Source: Planctomycetaceae bacterium (lineage in GTDB: Bacteria > Planctomycetota > Planctomycetia > Pirellulales > Thermoguttaceae). Taken from it: a stretch of 6,274 nucleotides of DNA. The DNA is taken from contig JAITAZ010000353.1 in the NCBI GenBank assembly GCA_031283825.1, positions 1-6,274 of the forward strand, given 5' to 3'. Position 1 is the first letter of the stretch. Each line of letters opens with the position of its first letter. This document shows positions 5,087-6,274 of this stretch, in pieces. The translations under genes were made by a program, and so were the position numbers. The notes beneath the pieces were generated by a model. That model ran no database searches. It worked only from the letters and a program-made list of their open reading frames with translations, and was not told where the DNA came from.

Positions 5087-5281
5087 ACTCATGTTACGCA
5101 CTTGTTGCCCCAGATCAGGTAGGCGACCGTAGGTTCGTAACCTTTCGGCGAAAGGTCGCCTACCTGATCTGTGATCAACCTGATCAATAAACGCCTACGG
5201 AATAGTTACAATATTTTAAAACCGTGAACGCTTACCAAAAAAATATCGCATACTGACGGACAAATACTGCGTAACATGAGT
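5087..5281. mobile_element. MITE-like 195-base element with 14-bp inverted ends
   Basis: ACTCATGTTACGCA (5087-5100) and its exact inverse (5268-5281) bound a segment with no credible gene. In the middle is an 18-bp perfect hairpin, and GATC/CCTGATC/CGCCTAC fragments of that hairpin recur in scrambled order at 5172-5198. Short size, perfect inverted ends and lack of coding capacity fit a miniature non-autonomous transposable element. I see no clear target-site duplication next to the ends and no transposase. The right end stops three bases before the acyltransferase stop codon. Confidence 0.55.
5111..5171. repeat. 18-bp perfect hairpin with branched loop (REP-like)
   Basis: CAGATCAGGTAGGCGACC (5111-5128) pairs perfectly with 5154-5171. 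The 25-base loop can itself fold into two small arms: AGGTT/AACCT (5131-5135, 5139-5143), and TTTC/GAAA (5143-5146, 5150-5153), extendable to CCTTTC/GAAAGG if the main stem opens. It is far GC-richer than the rest of the window, which suggests a dispersed palindrome or structured RNA rather than local sequence. It could also act as a transcription barrier between the convergent nuclease and acyltransferase genes, although no T run follows. Confidence 0.8.
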
Positions 5282-5284
5282 AAA

Positions 5285-6040
5285 CTAAATTCCATCTGCT
5301 TTTTTTGCAACTCCGTAATAAGTTATTGAACATTTGGGTCCAATGTTTACAAAAGATTCGCCTAAAATTTGATCGTTTGATGTCGCCCATGATTCTGCTT
5401 CGTCTGTTAATTGAGTTAAGATCGTTTCGAATCGTTTTCTATAATATTCTAATGTAATTTTGTCTAGACGCGGCGGCACCATAATCGGAGGAGACGTAAT
5501 CACTCGACCTCGTGAAAACGGACGCGGTAAAACAAATTTGTCCCAGCTGTTAAATCTCCATGCGTTGTCATATCCAAAACCATAAAGCACTATCGGCAAT
5601 TGCAACTTCGACGCTAAATAAATCGCACCCGAAGACATCGTTCTACGAGGACCTTGCGGTCCATCCGGCGTAATCGCAATCACATCGCGATCTTTTAACG
5701 ACATCATTTGTCTAATCGCCGAAACGCCGCCATGCGTGGTCGAACCACGAACCGCGTCCATGCCAAAATATCTAGCAATACTTACAACAAGCTCCGCATC
5801 CAAATGACGACTAATCAACATCGTCGCTCCACAATTACGACGCAAAAAAAGCGGACTCAAAATATGCTCATGCCAGAATAAACAAATATACTTCCGCCTC
5901 TCAACACTCGCGTCAACTACCGGATCATAATAAGCCCACTTGTAATCAATCGTGCTAATAAGATTACGCAACAATAACGAACAAGAAAATCCTACAAACT
6001 TCCAAAGAAATTTATTACCCGATAAACCTTTTAACCACAT
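5285..6040 (-). CDS. Lysophospholipid-type acyltransferase, DUF374 family (LpxJ-related)
   Basis: The 251-residue protein belongs to the DUF374 branch of the lysophospholipid acyltransferase superfamily, which moves acyl chains onto lipid acceptors at the inner membrane. Family blocks appear in order. A hydrophobic N-terminal helix (about 11-29) is followed by FWHEHI (55-60) and ISRHLDAELV (76-85), with the His and Asp expected at the active site. RGSTTHGG (98-105), ITPDGPQGPRR (123-133), SWDKF (165-169) and LPRPFSR (171-177) follow. In Helicobacter and Campylobacter relatives a DUF374 protein, LpxJ, adds a secondary acyl chain to lipid A, so lipid A is a plausible but unproven target here. 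Start ATG 6038-6040 has AAGGG about 11 bases upstream, slightly long spacing. The catalytic motifs are intact. The C-terminal 30 residues after SNDQ look lineage-specific. Its stop lies directly next to the MITE-like element, which may have supplied or trimmed the last codons. Confidence 0.85.
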   Translation of the reverse strand: MWLKGLSGNKFLWKFVGFSCSLLLRNLISTIDYKWAYYDPVVDASVERRKYICLFWHEHILSPLFLRRNCGATMLISRHLDAELVVSIARYFGMDAVRGSTTHGGVSAIRQMMSLKDRDVIAITPDGPQGPRRTMSSGAIYLASKLQLPIVLYGFGYDNAWRFNSWDKFVLPRPFSRGRVITSPPIMVPPRLDKITLEYYRKRFETILTQLTDEAESWATSNDQILGESFVNIGPKCSITYYGVAKKADGI

Positions 6041-6125
6041 CGATAAATAAACCCTTATTTGCTAGGAAAAAAATTTGGTATGCGGAATTAAATTTGATGA
6101 AAAAATATCACAATGAAAATTTGTT

Positions 6126-6217
6126 TTATCTCTTGAGTTTCTAATCCTAGATTTTAAGGCGATTTGTCCCCAATGTCCCCTCTGTCCTCAAAGTCCCCCT
6201 TGTCCCCTTAAAAAAAA
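6126..6217 (+). repeat. Palindromic GGGGAC repeat element, partial copy D (right arm only)
   Basis: Positions 6129-6165 resemble the right half of copy C (CTTTTGAGTCG ... AGATTTT), with shared TTGAGT and TAGATTTT but many changes. They lead into five GTCCCC units at exact 9-base steps (6166, 6175, 6184, 6193, 6202; the third is GTCCTC), then TTA and a run of A to 6217. The left arm and inner stem are not recognisable. This is the longest right-hand array in the window. It lies about 125 bases upstream of the acyltransferase start. Confidence 0.75.
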
Positions 6218-6274
6218 TATCATTGACTTTATTCTCTTTCAGGAACTTTTTCTAAAAATATTTCAAATTGGACA

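Noticed and set aside
5111..5171. tRNA or attC-like site, because of GGTTCGTAACC and a branched fold
   Set aside because: The 18-bp stem is too long for a tRNA acceptor arm, with no anticodon arm or CCA end. The integron core-site motifs are also absent.
4969..5190. Plus-strand frame of 73 codons
   Set aside because: It consists of the GTCCCC array of repeat copy C followed by the 18-bp hairpin; the protein would be encoded by repeats and has no ribosome site.

Overview
The window is AT-rich with four complete protein genes, one gene cut by the left edge, and unusually repeat-rich intergenic DNA. Two clear housekeeping or envelope families (NusB, and a DUF374-type acyltransferase related to lipid A acyltransferases) point to a Gram-negative-type bacterium. 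The mix of a DUF374 acyltransferase, an ArnT/PMT-like glycosyltransferase and an Rpn-family nuclease with DUF4351 would suit a low-GC Planctomycetota or other PVC-type gut lineage. That placement is a guess from gene content; there is no rRNA or other phylogenetic marker beyond NusB.

Layout, left to right. Positions 1-263 (minus) hold the 5' part of a probable membrane protein whose only visible start is preceded by a run of 12 G on the coding strand. Positions 264-1035 are non-coding, with a terminator-like hairpin (371-423) and a composite of two facing copies of a palindromic repeat (660-1004). A 521-residue glycosyltransferase (minus, 1036-2601) follows, then a 246-base gap, then nusB (minus, 2848-3318). 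A divergent 440-base gap separates nusB from a plus-strand Rpn/YhgA-like PD-(D/E)XK nuclease gene (3761-4870). A third copy of the repeat (4884-5044) and a separate 195-base element with 14-bp inverted ends and an 18-bp hairpin (5087-5281) fill the next gap. A DUF374 acyltransferase (minus, 5285-6040) comes last, followed by a decayed partial repeat copy (about 6126-6217).

How the parts relate. The glycosyltransferase and acyltransferase could both act on envelope lipids, but they are far apart and are not an operon. NusB stands alone as a transcription antitermination and rRNA-processing factor. The nuclease looks like an independent accessory module. It has the family's catalytic core, a repetitive EGK linker and a C-terminal DUF4351-like domain. 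A strong Shine-Dalgarno and ATG inside the gene, in frame, would make that C-terminal part as a separate 91-residue protein. This is the architecture of the described RpnA long/short toxin-antitoxin genes.

The most unusual DNA is the intergenic repeat family. Its units carry GGGGACNNN repeats at exact 9-base spacing on one arm and complementary GTCCCC units on the other. The arms are bordered by T and A runs and enclose a conserved stem-loop. Four recognisable full, degenerate or partial copies lie in this short window.
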